Shown here piece by piece: positions 34,715 through 43,514 of a DNA stretch of 64,000 nucleotides. Source of the stretch: Paraburkholderia tropica (lineage in GTDB: Bacteria > Pseudomonadota > Gammaproteobacteria > Burkholderiales > Burkholderiaceae); the NCBI RefSeq assembly GCF_914484835.1, contig NZ_CAJZAR010000062.1:62001-126000 (forward strand), read 5' to 3'. Below the pieces are notes generated by a model that had not been told where the DNA came from, did no database searches, and saw nothing but the letters and a program-made list of their open reading frames with translations. The position numbers and the translations under genes were made by a program. Positions within the stretch are counted from its first letter, which is position 1, and the number at the start of each line of letters is the position of its first letter.

Positions 34715-35772
34715 CGGGCCTTTCCGGCCGCTTTGGCGCTCGCGTGCGGCGGCGGCGCGGTGAAGGTCGACGCGCCGCCCAGCCCCGGCGGCCCTTGCAC
34801 GAGCGCGCGGAACGGCGCGGCATCGGTGCGCAGAATCAGATTCGTGTTCGTGTTGACGACCGAGCCGAGCGTGTCGAGCGAGCGCAGCATCGTGTAAAGC
34901 TGCGGATCGGCGGCGTAGCTCTTGCCGTAGATCGCGGCTGCGTCCTTGCGCGATTGCGCTTCGAGTTCGGCGGCTTTCACGTTGGCGTCCGCGATCAGCA
35001 CGCGCGCGTCGCGGTCGGCGTCGGAGCGGATCTGCGCCGCCTCGCGCGCGCCCTGCGCCGTGCGCTGCGCGGCCACGGTCTCGCGCTCGGCGCGCATGCG
35101 CTCGACGGTCGCCGCGAGCGTCACGGCGGGCAGCGTGAGCTTCTCCAGCCCCACCTGCGTGACGTGCACGCCATACGCGGTGTAGACCTGCGCATCGACC
35201 TGGCGGCGCAACTGCTCCTCGAATTCGGGGATATGCACCTGCGCGGGATCGGTGTTCACGAGCGCGGCGAGGTCGTAGCCCGCCGACGTCGTCTGCAACG
35301 CGGAACCCACCAGCGAGCGGATCTGACGCGCGGCTTCGTCGGGCTCGTTGCGCACCGCGCGCACGAAGCGGCCGATGTCGTTCGCGTTTTCCGGCACGCG
35401 CCACGCCACGTAGGCTTGCACGATGATGCGCAGGCCGTCGCGCGTGCCCACGTCCTGCAATCCGCTCGACGTCGTATGCAGACGCAGGTCGACGGGCACC
35501 GCCGCTTCGATCGGCGCGGGCCAGCGCCACGCGAGGCCCGGCTTGAGCAGCACGCGCACGGGATCGCCGAAACGCGTGACCACGGTGGCCTCGCCTTCGC
35601 GCACCTGCACGAAGCTCGCGACCACGAGCGCGATCAGCACGCAGAGCGCGGCCAGCGCCACGCGCAGCGCGAAACGCGGACGCGGCGCGGGACTGCCCGC
35701 CGCGTCGTGCGAATGTCCGTGATGGTGATGATGGTGCGCATCGCCGTGCGCGTGATAGTGGCCCACGTTCAC
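34711..35772 (-). CDS. SPFH/band-7 membrane protein, HflC-like, with His-rich N-terminus
   Basis: 353 residues from GTG 35772 (a second GTG at 35766 is possible). The first 25 residues contain HYHAHGDAHHHHHHGHSHD, an apparent metal-binding tail, on the cytoplasmic side if topology follows HflC. Helix at about 33-56; band-7 domain from VQVREGEATVVTRFG; then the family motif HVTQVGLEKLTLPAV and the arm ARVLIADANVKAAELEAQSRKDAA. Length is close to HflC (334 in E. coli). It is separated by about 60 bases from the large SPFH gene upstream and overlaps the HflC-like gene downstream. The His tail links it to metal handling. Confidence 0.87.
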   Translation of the reverse strand: MNVGHYHAHGDAHHHHHHGHSHDAAGSPAPRPRFALRVALAALCVLIALVVASFVQVREGEATVVTRFGDPVRVLLKPGLAWRWPAPIEAAVPVDLRLHTTSSGLQDVGTRDGLRIIVQAYVAWRVPENANDIGRFVRAVRNEPDEAARQIRSLVGSALQTTSAGYDLAALVNTDPAQVHIPEFEEQLRRQVDAQVYTAYGVHVTQVGLEKLTLPAVTLAATVERMRAERETVAAQRTAQGAREAAQIRSDADRDARVLIADANVKAAELEAQSRKDAAAIYGKSYAADPQLYTMLRSLDTLGSVVNTNTNLILRTDAAPFRALVQGPPGLGGASTFTAPPPHASAKAAGKAR

Positions 35773-35833
35773 ATACCCTTGTTCGAGATTCGCATGAGGT
35801 TGCCCGAGTTCGCTGAGGTCGATCGCGCGCCGC

Positions 35834-37867
35834 TCACCATGCCGGCCTCACGCCCGCCGCCGCCGTCCCAGGCGTGAAGGTGCGCAGGTCGATGGTCGCG
35901 CGATTGCCGCTCGCGAGACGGTCGTCGATGATCGTCACACTCGCGTTTTGCAGGCCTTTTTGCAGGCGATGCAGGTAATACTCGAACGCGAACGCGGGGC
36001 CGCCGAGGCCTTGCGCGATCACGTCGGCGTCGAAATCGGTCTGCTGCACGCGCGCTGCCGCGAGCGTGTCGGCGGCGTCGGCGCTGCCTTGTGCCACCGC
36101 TTCGATGGCCTGCTGCTGCGCGCCGCCGAGCGTGGCCGCCGCGAAGCCGCGTGCTTCCACCACGCTCGCCTGCGCGCGGATCTGCGCGGCCTGCACGCCG
36201 TGATACGCGGCCGCCGCGCCCGCAGGCGGATGCACGCTCTCGATCACCACGGCCATCACCTCGATGCCGCTCGCGAGGCGGTCAAGCTCGCCCTGCACGC
36301 TCGCGCGCAGTGTGTTCGCCATCGCGGTCTGCGGCGTGTCGATCAGCGACTGCAAGGTGCGCGAGGCGAGATAGCGCACCACGGCGCGGTTCGCGATCGC
36401 GCGCACGGTCTCGTCCATGTCGACGGCGCGATAGAGTGCCGCGCGCGCCGCCGCGTCGGAGAGCGCGATGCGGTAGTCGAGGCGCACATCGGCGCTCACG
36501 ACCTGGAAAGCCTGCTGATCGCCGCTCGTGCCCGCGATCACCTGCGTGGTTTCCCACGGATGCGCGACGTCCCAGAGACGATTGAGCTGATCGGGCGGCG
36601 CGGCGTCGGCGGCCACCGGACGCGCGGCCTGGCTCGCGTCGTTCGCGTCGTTCGCATCGTTCGCACTCCCCGAGACGATCAGCTGATGCACCGCGCCGTT
36701 GTCGATCACGCGCGCGCGCCCGAAGGGCCAGGGCAAGCCGACGTGCAAGCCGGGCTGCCACACCGCGACCGGCGCGCCGAAGCGCTCGTACACGGCGCGC
36801 TGATCGGGACCGAGCACGGCGACACCGCCGAGCAGCCAGCCCAGCACGATCACCGCGACGATCGCGCCGGGCAGCAGGCGCACGAAACTTTGCAGCGCCC
36901 AGTTCTGGCGCAGGTCGATGCCGTAACGCATGCGCAGTTGCGCGTTCAAGGCCGCGAGCGGGCGCGCCTGCACGCGCAACGCGTTCGCGAGCGCGCTGTG
37001 CAGGAACCACGCAGCCGATGGCGGTGACGAGGCGAACGCGGCCCACACCGAGCGCATCGCGAGTTCGACGGCCACGAGGCCACTCAGCGCCGCGACGAGA
37101 CGCACGAGCCAGGTGAGCGTCTCGCCGGTCTGCGCGAACCAGGCCGCGCCGACCGCCACGCTCAAGGCCGCGACGAGCAGCACGCGCAGCAGGCCCGCCA
37201 ATGCGGCGGGCGCCTGCGCAACCGACGTCGATGCCGATGCCGATATCGACGCGGCTTGTTCTGCCCGATGCGTCTGCACGCGTTCGGCGTAGAGCGCCGC
37301 GAACGCCAGCAGCAACGCGCCCACGCCCGCGACGAGCAAAGGCGCGGGCACACCGCCTGAGCCCGCAACGAGTTCACCCGGCGCGGGCATCGCCCACGCA
37401 CACACCACCAGCGCGAGCGACACGATCGCGCCCAGCGGCACGACAGCGGGCCGCCACGGCAACTCGCGCAGCAAGGCTTGCCATTGCGCGCTTTCATCGG
37501 CAGCGGGCGGCGGCGCGTCGTCATGCGTCGCGTCATCCTGCTTCGCGCGTTCCGGCTTCGCACGATCGTGCCGCAACGCGAGCCGCGCGAGTTGCAGCAG
37601 CGTCTTCCACACCGGCTTTGTGACAGGCGTGCGCTGCACGCACAAGCGCGTGCCGATCACCGCGATCAACAGGTTCAGACACGCGCTCGCCAGCACCGCG
37701 CACGCGCGCGCGTCGATCATCAGACGCGGCGCGAGCGTGGCGGCGAGTGCGAGCGCGGCCCAGACGACGGCGAGTCCCACCGCGCAGCCTGCCAGCTTCG
37801 CATGTCCCGCGCGGCCGGCGAACCAGCCGGACGCTTCGCGGTTGTCGCGCGCTGCGCGATGCACCAT
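35834..37867 (-). CDS. Large SPFH/HflK-like membrane protein with multi-helix N-terminal domain
   Basis: 677 residues from ATG 37867, with AAAGGA 7 bases upstream (ATG 37882 is less likely). The first ~330 residues have about six to seven predicted helices in a poorly conserved region with a polar segment at 101-130; only then come the HflK-like helix (RLLPGAIVAVIVLGWLLGG, 330-348) and the SPFH domain VLGPDQRAVYERFGAP onward. E. coli HflK is 419 residues with one helix, so the N-terminal membrane domain is a large addition. Residue repeat NDANDANDA occurs near 400. It heads the operon. The job is unknown; a scaffold for the ATPase is a guess. Confidence 0.82.
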   Translation of the reverse strand: MVHRAARDNREASGWFAGRAGHAKLAGCAVGLAVVWAALALAATLAPRLMIDARACAVLASACLNLLIAVIGTRLCVQRTPVTKPVWKTLLQLARLALRHDRAKPERAKQDDATHDDAPPPAADESAQWQALLRELPWRPAVVPLGAIVSLALVVCAWAMPAPGELVAGSGGVPAPLLVAGVGALLLAFAALYAERVQTHRAEQAASISASASTSVAQAPAALAGLLRVLLVAALSVAVGAAWFAQTGETLTWLVRLVAALSGLVAVELAMRSVWAAFASSPPSAAWFLHSALANALRVQARPLAALNAQLRMRYGIDLRQNWALQSFVRLLPGAIVAVIVLGWLLGGVAVLGPDQRAVYERFGAPVAVWQPGLHVGLPWPFGRARVIDNGAVHQLIVSGSANDANDANDASQAARPVAADAAPPDQLNRLWDVAHPWETTQVIAGTSGDQQAFQVVSADVRLDYRIALSDAAARAALYRAVDMDETVRAIANRAVVRYLASRTLQSLIDTPQTAMANTLRASVQGELDRLASGIEVMAVVIESVHPPAGAAAAYHGVQAAQIRAQASVVEARGFAAATLGGAQQQAIEAVAQGSADAADTLAAARVQQTDFDADVIAQGLGGPAFAFEYYLHRLQKGLQNASVTIIDDRLASGNRATIDLRTFTPGTAAAGVRPAW
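36636..36662 (-). repeat. In-frame 9-bp tandem repeat coding Asn-Asp-Ala
   Basis: Three 9-bp units (GCGTCGTTC twice, then GCATCGTTC) that encode the NDA repeats between the band-7 strands of the large SPFH protein. Copy-number change would add or remove three residues without shifting frame. Confidence 0.7.
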
Positions 37868-38213
37868 CGGCGATCCTTTCATGGAAATTACGGAAATCGG
37901 GCGCGCAAACGTTAGCGACTCACGCGCCCGGAAACGCGCGCCCAATGTAGCGCGCTCGTTAAGGAAACTCAACATTCGCGGCCCGCCGCGAGGCCGATGC
38001 GAGGCCGATGAGTCGTCCTCGCAACCCGGTCTCGCGCGTGGCGGCGGCTGCACCTTGCACGCGCTTTTCGGCGCACAATAGGCGACGCGGCCAAGGCCGT
38101 GCGGGGGAATGGCAAGACTCGAATTCATGCGGACGGCATGCACGCGATGGGCGGCTTCGGCGCCCGCGCGAGGCCGTCGTCATCGACGCTCAATCCAACA
38201 TCGGCCACACGCT
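37868..38213. other. Divergent intergenic region between the SPFH operon and the diguanylate cyclase
   Basis: About 350 bases holding the candidate promoter at 37944-37972 and a short direct repeat (GAGGCCGATGC twice near 37990-38008). No metal-regulator-type palindrome was recognised. Confidence 0.45.
37944..37972 (-). promoter_or_regulatory. Candidate sigma70 promoter of the SPFH/ATPase operon
   Basis: On the minus strand TTGAGT (37972-37967), 17 bases, then TACATT (37949-37944), about 70 bases before the start of the large SPFH gene. Both boxes match 4 of 6 consensus bases at ideal spacing. Confidence 0.5.
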
Positions 38214-39644
38214 ATGGACGGCTTGCTGATCGGACCGGCAACACGCAGACAGGCAATCGCCGCAGGCCTTTGCGCACTCGCGATCCTGCTCACGCTCGCC
38301 CTCGCCGCGCCCCGCGCACGTGACGCGCTGCCGCCCGTCGCGCCCTTCATGCCGATGTGCGCGCTCACGGTCTTCACCACTTCGGGCATCGCCGCGTTCC
38401 TGCTCGGCGGACGTTTCGCGGCCACGCGCCTGCCGATGCTCGGCGCGCTCGGCGGCGCCTATGCGTTCACGGCCATCGCCGTCGCGCTCCAGCTCCTGAT
38501 GTTTCCTGGCGTGTTCACGCGCACCGGCCTGCTCGGCGCGGGGCCGCACAGCGCGGCGTGGATGTGGGTGTTCTGGCACGCCGGATTTCCCGCGTTCGTG
38601 ATCGTCGCGGAAATCGTGCGCAGCCGCGCGCAGGCCGTGGAATCGTCGATGGCGGCGGCGTCGACTTACAACGGCCCGCGCGGCTGGCTGCTGATCGCCG
38701 GTCCCGCCGCGCTCGCGGCGCTGCTCGGCGGGCTCGTGATCGCCGTCGATTTCGCCCAGCCCTGGCCCGCGCCGCATGCCGCCGAACCGGGCGCGCCGCT
38801 CGCGGTGCATGGCGTGGGCGTCGGCATCGGCTTGATGAATCTGGCGGCTATCGCCGTCGTGCTGCTCAAGGGACGGCTGCGGCTCGTGCTCGATCTGTGG
38901 ATCGTGGTGGCGCTGCTGGCTTCGTTCGTCGACGTCGCGCTCAACACGCTGAGCGTCGAGCGCTTCACGCTCGGCTGGTACGTCGCGCGCGTGTTCAGCA
39001 TGTTCGCGCCGGGCGTGCTGGTGTGCGTGCTCGTGTGGGAAGTGACCGCGCTGTACCGGCGGCTCGCGGAGGAGCACGCGTCGCTCGTGCACAGCTCCGC
39101 GCACGATGCGCTCACGCGCGTCTACAACCGCAGCTATTTCGACGAGCAGTTCCGCCGCGTGGTCGATCAGGCGGCGCGCGCCGGTCAGCCGCTTTCCCTC
39201 GTGATGATCGACGTCGATCACTTCAAGCAGTACAACGACGCCTACGGCCATCTCCACGGCGACGCCTGTCTCGGCGCGGTGGCGGGCGCGCTCGCGGGCA
39301 CGCTGCGTCGGCCCGGCGATTTCGTCGCGCGCTACGGCGGCGAGGAATTCGCGCTGGTGCTGCCCGACACGAACGCCGACGAAGCCGGCGCGCTCGCCGA
39401 ACGGGCGCGCGCGGCCGTGGCGCGGCTGGCGATCGCCGCGCCGCGCGCGGGCGGCCACGTGACGGTGAGCGCGGGCTGCGCGACGAGCGCGCCCGTTCAT
39501 TTGCAATCCCACGCGAACGGACAGGCCAAAGCCAGCACGAACGCCAGCGCCCTCGCGCTGATCGAAGCCGCCGACGCCGCGCTCTACGCCGCCAAGCGTG
39601 CCGGACGCAACCGCATCGCGCGCGCGGACGCGAGCCTCGCCTGA
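38214..39644 (+). CDS. Membrane-anchored diguanylate cyclase (GGDEF)
   Basis: 476 residues from ATG 38214. About eight transmembrane helices occupy residues 1-290, like the MASE4-type sensor domain. The GGDEF domain follows: LTRVYNRSYFDEQ, DVDHFKQYND, the active GGEEF at 375-379 and, five residues before it, the inhibitory site RPGD (366-369). So it should make cyclic di-GMP and be subject to product inhibition. The signal sensed by the membrane part is unknown. No EAL domain. It stands alone, divergent from the SPFH operon. Confidence 0.92.
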   Translation: MDGLLIGPATRRQAIAAGLCALAILLTLALAAPRARDALPPVAPFMPMCALTVFTTSGIAAFLLGGRFAATRLPMLGALGGAYAFTAIAVALQLLMFPGVFTRTGLLGAGPHSAAWMWVFWHAGFPAFVIVAEIVRSRAQAVESSMAAASTYNGPRGWLLIAGPAALAALLGGLVIAVDFAQPWPAPHAAEPGAPLAVHGVGVGIGLMNLAAIAVVLLKGRLRLVLDLWIVVALLASFVDVALNTLSVERFTLGWYVARVFSMFAPGVLVCVLVWEVTALYRRLAEEHASLVHSSAHDALTRVYNRSYFDEQFRRVVDQAARAGQPLSLVMIDVDHFKQYNDAYGHLHGDACLGAVAGALAGTLRRPGDFVARYGGEEFALVLPDTNADEAGALAERARAAVARLAIAAPRAGGHVTVSAGCATSAPVHLQSHANGQAKASTNASALALIEAADAALYAAKRAGRNRIARADASLA

Positions 39645-39784
39645 AGCCGTTCCGGTGACGATCGCGATGCCCGCCTGCCCTCGTGTATTCACGGCGCAGA
39701 CGCGGTTTCATGCGCCGCACCGTCCGCGTGGCGCGCGCTGCAAGCCGTGCTACGCTGAGCCCCTTCCCCCACCGGGAGACCTCC

Positions 39785-41332
39785 ATGGCCGACATCGCGC
39801 ACGTGTTCGTCCTGATGATGGAGAACCGTTCCTTCGATCACGTCTTCGGGCTCGCGGGCCTCGAAGGCATCGCGCCGCCGCCCGCTTCCAGGGGCTTCGC
39901 CGACGGCGCCGCCGACCGCCTCTCGACCGACCCGCCGCACGAATTCGACGACGTCGCCGCGCAGATCGCCGGCACGCCGCCGATGAGCGGCTTCGCGAGC
40001 GGACCGAACGCGGCCATCGCGATGCACGGTTTCGGCGCGGGCGCGCTGCCGGTCGTCGACCAGCTCGCGCGCGAGTTCGTGCTGTTCGACAACTGGTTTT
40101 CGTCGATGCCGGGACCGACCTGGCCGAACCGCTTCTTCGCGCACGCGGCGTCGTCGGGCGGCCTCGCCAACAGTCCGGGCGGGCTAACGAGCGCGGCCTC
40201 GGAAACCATCGACAGTCTGGGCTTTTCGTTCCAGAACGGCACGCTGTTCGACCGCCTCACGGCGCACGGCAAGCGCTGGCGCGTCTATCACGCCGACGCC
40301 TTCCCGCAGGTGCTCGCCATCAAGGGCCTCGTGGGCGGCTTCTTTCACGGCGACACGTTCCGCACGATCCGTCCCGGCAGCACCGACGACGCCTTCCAGC
40401 AAGACCTCAACGACAGCGGCGGCTACGACATCGACTACACCTTCATCGAGCCGAGCTACGGACTCCTGAGCGCCAATTTCGCCGATGGCAATTCGCAGCA
40501 TCCGGTCGGGTCGATGTCCTCGGGCGAGCGCTTCATCCAGTACGTGTACGAGACGATTCGCAACGCGCCGGCCATCTGGCCGCACAGCGTGCTGCTGGTG
40601 ACGTGGGACGAGCATGGCGGCTTTTTCGATCACGTGCCGCCGCCCGCCGCATCGCCGCCCGGCGACGCCGATCTGAACAGCCAGCGCGCCGCCGTGCCGC
40701 GCACCTTCGCTTTCGACCGGCTCGGCGTGCGCGTGCCCGCGCTGCTGATCTCGCCGTGGGCGCCGCGCGGCGGCACGGGCAGCGCGCTCTTTCCCGGCGC
40801 GGCGGGTGCAGCGGGTGCATCAGGCGCGGCGCAGGCAACGGCGTTCGATCATGCGTCGATCGTGCATTCGGTGCGCGAGTTGTTCGGTCTTGGCGCGCCG
40901 TTGACGCAGCGCGATGCGGCCACGCCGTCGTGGACCGGCGCGCTGCTCGTCGCGCCGAGAGCGGATGGCGACGATGGCCCCGCGCGATTGACTGCACCGC
41001 CGATATCCGCCGCGCCTGCCGCGCCGCCCGCCGCGGCCGCGCTCGCGCAGCATGCGCCGCTCGCGGGCGTGGCCACGCCCACTTCGACGCAGGTGAACGG
41101 CTTCGCGTCGATCGCGCATGCGCTCGATCTGCAAATGGCCCAGGAGCAGAGCACCGCGCCCGCGATCGAGAATCCGTCCTTGTTCGGCGCACGTCTGCGC
41201 GGACAGGCGCCGGGCGCGGCGACGCCCAAGGCCGCGGCCCCCGGTCATCCGACTGCGCAGGCGGTGGCCGATTATGTCGCGTATATCGCGAAGCAGACTG
41301 AGGCGCATCGGCGGCGGCGCGGACGCCGGTGA
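39785..41332 (+). CDS. Phospholipase C/acid phosphatase-type phosphoesterase
   Basis: 515 residues from ATG 39785 (GGGAG upstream). The family hallmark MMENRSFDHVFG with metal-binding Glu/Asn is at the N-terminus; further conserved parts are GPTWPNRFFAHAASS (nucleophile region), TFIEPSYG and TWDEHGGFFDHVPPP with the second metal site. These match the AcpA/phospholipase C (PF04185) family that hydrolyses phosphate esters. There is no signal peptide, unusual for a family that is usually exported. The Ala/Pro-rich C-terminus (from about 400) may be a linker. Substrate (phospholipid or phosphomonoester) is not decidable. Confidence 0.88.
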   Translation: MADIAHVFVLMMENRSFDHVFGLAGLEGIAPPPASRGFADGAADRLSTDPPHEFDDVAAQIAGTPPMSGFASGPNAAIAMHGFGAGALPVVDQLAREFVLFDNWFSSMPGPTWPNRFFAHAASSGGLANSPGGLTSAASETIDSLGFSFQNGTLFDRLTAHGKRWRVYHADAFPQVLAIKGLVGGFFHGDTFRTIRPGSTDDAFQQDLNDSGGYDIDYTFIEPSYGLLSANFADGNSQHPVGSMSSGERFIQYVYETIRNAPAIWPHSVLLVTWDEHGGFFDHVPPPAASPPGDADLNSQRAAVPRTFAFDRLGVRVPALLISPWAPRGGTGSALFPGAAGAAGASGAAQATAFDHASIVHSVRELFGLGAPLTQRDAATPSWTGALLVAPRADGDDGPARLTAPPISAAPAAPPAAAALAQHAPLAGVATPTSTQVNGFASIAHALDLQMAQEQSTAPAIENPSLFGARLRGQAPGAATPKAAAPGHPTAQAVADYVAYIAKQTEAHRRRRGRR

Positions 41333-41400
41333 CGCGCGCGCGTTTGAAGCGCAGCGCTTGAGGATTTCGCCGATCGAACCGCCGTGCGTGCTTGAGCCGA

Positions 41401-41440
41401 TTTATCCGCTTTATCCGCTTTATCCGCTCTAGCCGCTTCA
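41401..41440 (-). repeat. 9-bp tandem array with repeated in-frame stops at the end of rlpA
   Basis: Three perfect units TTTATCCGC (41401-41427) and a variant TCTAGCCGC (41428-41436) run directly into the rlpA stop. On the minus strand the stops are TGA (the real one), TAG, TAA, TAA, TAA, nine bases apart and therefore all in frame. Confidence 0.8.
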
Positions 41441-42088
41441 GCGCGCGCGATACGCCTTCGGCGGCGGCGTGGGCTTCGCGCGGCGCACGGGGCGTTTGGC
41501 GCGCCGCGTGCCCTGGAGCGCCGACGCCTGCCGCGCCGCCACCGGTTCGATGCGCACGCGCGCCGATCCCGCGCTCGAATAACCCAGCACGCGCGCCGCG
41601 CCGAACGACAGATCGATCACGCGTCCGCGCGCATACGGCCCGCGATCGTTGATGCGCACGATCACCGAACGCCCCGTTGCGGGCAGCGTCACGCGCGCGA
41701 ACGAACCGAACGGCAGCGTGCGATGCGCCGCCGTCAACGCATACATATCGAAACGCTCGCCGTTTGCGGTGCGATGGCCGTGGAATTCGCGTCCGTACCA
41801 GGACGCGATGCCGGTCTGCAGGCGGCGATGCGCTCGCAGCGCGTGCTGGCTCGACGACACGCGGCGCGGCGTGACACGATGCGCGTCACGCTTGTCCGCC
41901 TGCGACTTCGCTTCATGTGCTTCATGTGCATCGTGCTTGAGCGGTTCGACGCTCACGGGCTTGCGCGCGTGCGCGGTGCCCATCAACGCGAAAAGCAGCG
42001 GCACGAGCGCGGCGCGCAGCCTTCGTGTGTTACGCCGCGTCGTGCGCAAGGCGTGCCCCGACGCCTGCGCGTGTGGTTTGTTTTTCAA
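41438..42088 (-). CDS. rlpA: Septal ring lytic transglycosylase RlpA family protein
   Basis: 216 residues. No ATG begins this frame; TTG 42088 is the only sensible start. A basic signal peptide (RRLRAALVPLLFALMGTAHA) precedes a His/Asp-rich linker. The double-psi beta-barrel is clear: GIASWYGREFHGHRTANGERFDM, LTAAHRTLPFGS and RVIDLSFGAA with the catalytic Asp in VRINDRGPY. In Pseudomonas, RlpA cleaves peptidoglycan strands without stem peptides during division. It lacks a SPOR domain and has a basic C-tail instead. It lies upstream of, and in the same direction as, an array of stops; the NlpD-like gene precedes it by 84 bases. Confidence 0.88.
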   Translation of the reverse strand: MKNKPHAQASGHALRTTRRNTRRLRAALVPLLFALMGTAHARKPVSVEPLKHDAHEAHEAKSQADKRDAHRVTPRRVSSSQHALRAHRRLQTGIASWYGREFHGHRTANGERFDMYALTAAHRTLPFGSFARVTLPATGRSVIVRINDRGPYARGRVIDLSFGAARVLGYSSAGSARVRIEPVAARQASALQGTRRAKRPVRRAKPTPPPKAYRAR

Positions 42089-42172
42089 ATTGTCCCCGAT
42101 GATTCGAATGTTCTTCCGCCCGCATCGGCCCGGCGTATGGATGTGCGGGCGCGCGTGCAGACGTGCGGGCGT

Positions 42173-42958
42173 TCAGGGCGACGCGAGCGGCCCCGAACCG
42201 GCGGGCAGATGCGCGAGCGGATCGACCGGCTTGCCCGCTTCGCGCATCTCGAACTGGAGCACCGCGTGGCCGTCGGCGCGCGCGCCCATTTCGGCGATCG
42301 ACGCGCCCTGTTTCACCGTGTCGCCTTCCGCGACGAGCAGGCGCCGGTTGTTGCCGTAAGCGGTCACATACCCCTCGTCATGTTTGACGATGACCATCAG
42401 CCCGTAAGCCTTGATGCCGTCGCCCGCATAGACCACGCGCCCCGGCGCGGCGGCGCGCACAGGCGTACCGGCGCGGCCCGAGATCTCGATGCCGCGCGCG
42501 CCGTCGACGCCGAATTCGCGCACGATCACGCCGCTGACGGGCCACACGAAGCGGCTCGACGCGCTCGCCTGCGACGCCGCGCCCCCAGCGCCCGCCGCCG
42601 GCGCCGACGCCTGCATCGACGCCGCGCCGTCATGCCACGAGCGCCAGTCCGGCGGCCCAAGGCGCAGCACCTGGCCGGCGCGCAGTGGCGCGGTTTCCGC
42701 GATGCTGTTCCATTGCGCGACTTCGCGCGCGCTGCGGCCGAAGGCAAACGCCACGCTCTGCAAGCTGTCGTTGGGCTTCACGCAGTAGTAGCCCGCCATC
42801 ACGCTGTGGCAAGGACCGGTATCGGTCACGCCTTCGATGGCGCTATCGATCGCGCAGCCGGACAGCGACGCGGCCACGGCAAGCGACGCCGCCCAAACCG
42901 CGCCACGTCCCAGCGATTCATGGAACGACCCGATGCATGAATCCAGGCACGATTTCAT
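42173..42958 (-). CDS. NlpD-like lipoprotein with LysM and degenerate LytM/M23 domain
   Basis: 261 residues. A lipoprotein signal (LAVAASLSGC) indicates membrane anchoring after cleavage at Cys. Then a LysM domain for peptidoglycan (YYCVKPNDSLQSVAFAFGRSAREVAQWN), a Ser/Ala linker and an M23-like domain (REFGVDGARGIEISGRAGTPVRAA). The metal-binding His residues are gone: GIEI replaces HxGxD and LQFEMR replaces the final His-x-His, so it should be inactive and act as an amidase activator, as do E. coli NlpD and EnvC. Encoded 84 bases upstream of rlpA. Confidence 0.87.
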   Translation of the reverse strand: MKSCLDSCIGSFHESLGRGAVWAASLAVAASLSGCAIDSAIEGVTDTGPCHSVMAGYYCVKPNDSLQSVAFAFGRSAREVAQWNSIAETAPLRAGQVLRLGPPDWRSWHDGAASMQASAPAAGAGGAASQASASSRFVWPVSGVIVREFGVDGARGIEISGRAGTPVRAAAPGRVVYAGDGIKAYGLMVIVKHDEGYVTAYGNNRRLLVAEGDTVKQGASIAEMGARADGHAVLQFEMREAGKPVDPLAHLPAGSGPLASP

Positions 42959-43111
42959 TGATTCGTCATCCTATGTTTATCGGCAAGACAATCGACACGC
43001 GGGTTCGTCGACGGCCACGGTGCGGGGTGTCAAATGCCGAGCGGCGCAAGTCCCGGTGGGGAGCCTGCGCCGCTGTGGAATGCGCCGCTTCAGGCGGCCA
43101 TCACGGAGGCG

Positions 43112-43312
43112 TTAGTGCTTGAATTCCGGCGCCTGGTCGATCGGCTGCGCGCGGTCGGCGGGCGACTGCATGGCGGCGTCGTGGCGGGCGTGGTGCTTGC
43201 CGCTGTGCTTGTGAGCGTGCTTGTGATGATGGTGAGTCGCGGCGGACGCCGTCTGCGTGAAGGCGGCGGCGGAAACGAAAATGGCGAGGCTGGCGATCAG
43301 GATGCGCTTCAT
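43112..43312 (-). CDS. Small His-rich periplasmic protein
   Basis: 66 residues with a clear signal peptide (KRILIASLAIFVSAAAFTQTASA). The mature part, about 43 residues, has a cluster THHHHKHAHKHSGKHHARH, so it should bind Ni, Zn or Cu in the periplasm. No family is recognised; such peptides are known in several proteobacteria as metal buffers. The ATG at 43312 is unambiguous. It is isolated, 150 bases before the NlpD-like gene and 200 after the flavodoxin gene. Confidence 0.75.
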   Translation of the reverse strand: MKRILIASLAIFVSAAAFTQTASAATHHHHKHAHKHSGKHHARHDAAMQSPADRAQPIDQAPEFKH

Positions 43313-43514
43313 GAGGTCACTCGATAAAAACCGGGATTAAGGAACGACGGAACGTGTGCCCGTCGCTCGCATAACGCCCACCTTATCGCCCAGTTGACGC
43401 CTCGCCTTCTCGCCTGACAATCCTTTACAACAATGCGCGAAACCCGCCCATCTCTGCAAATTTCCCTTAAATTCAGGGACGTTTCGCGCGGTGCGCCGTG
43501 CGTCTGCGGTCGCC

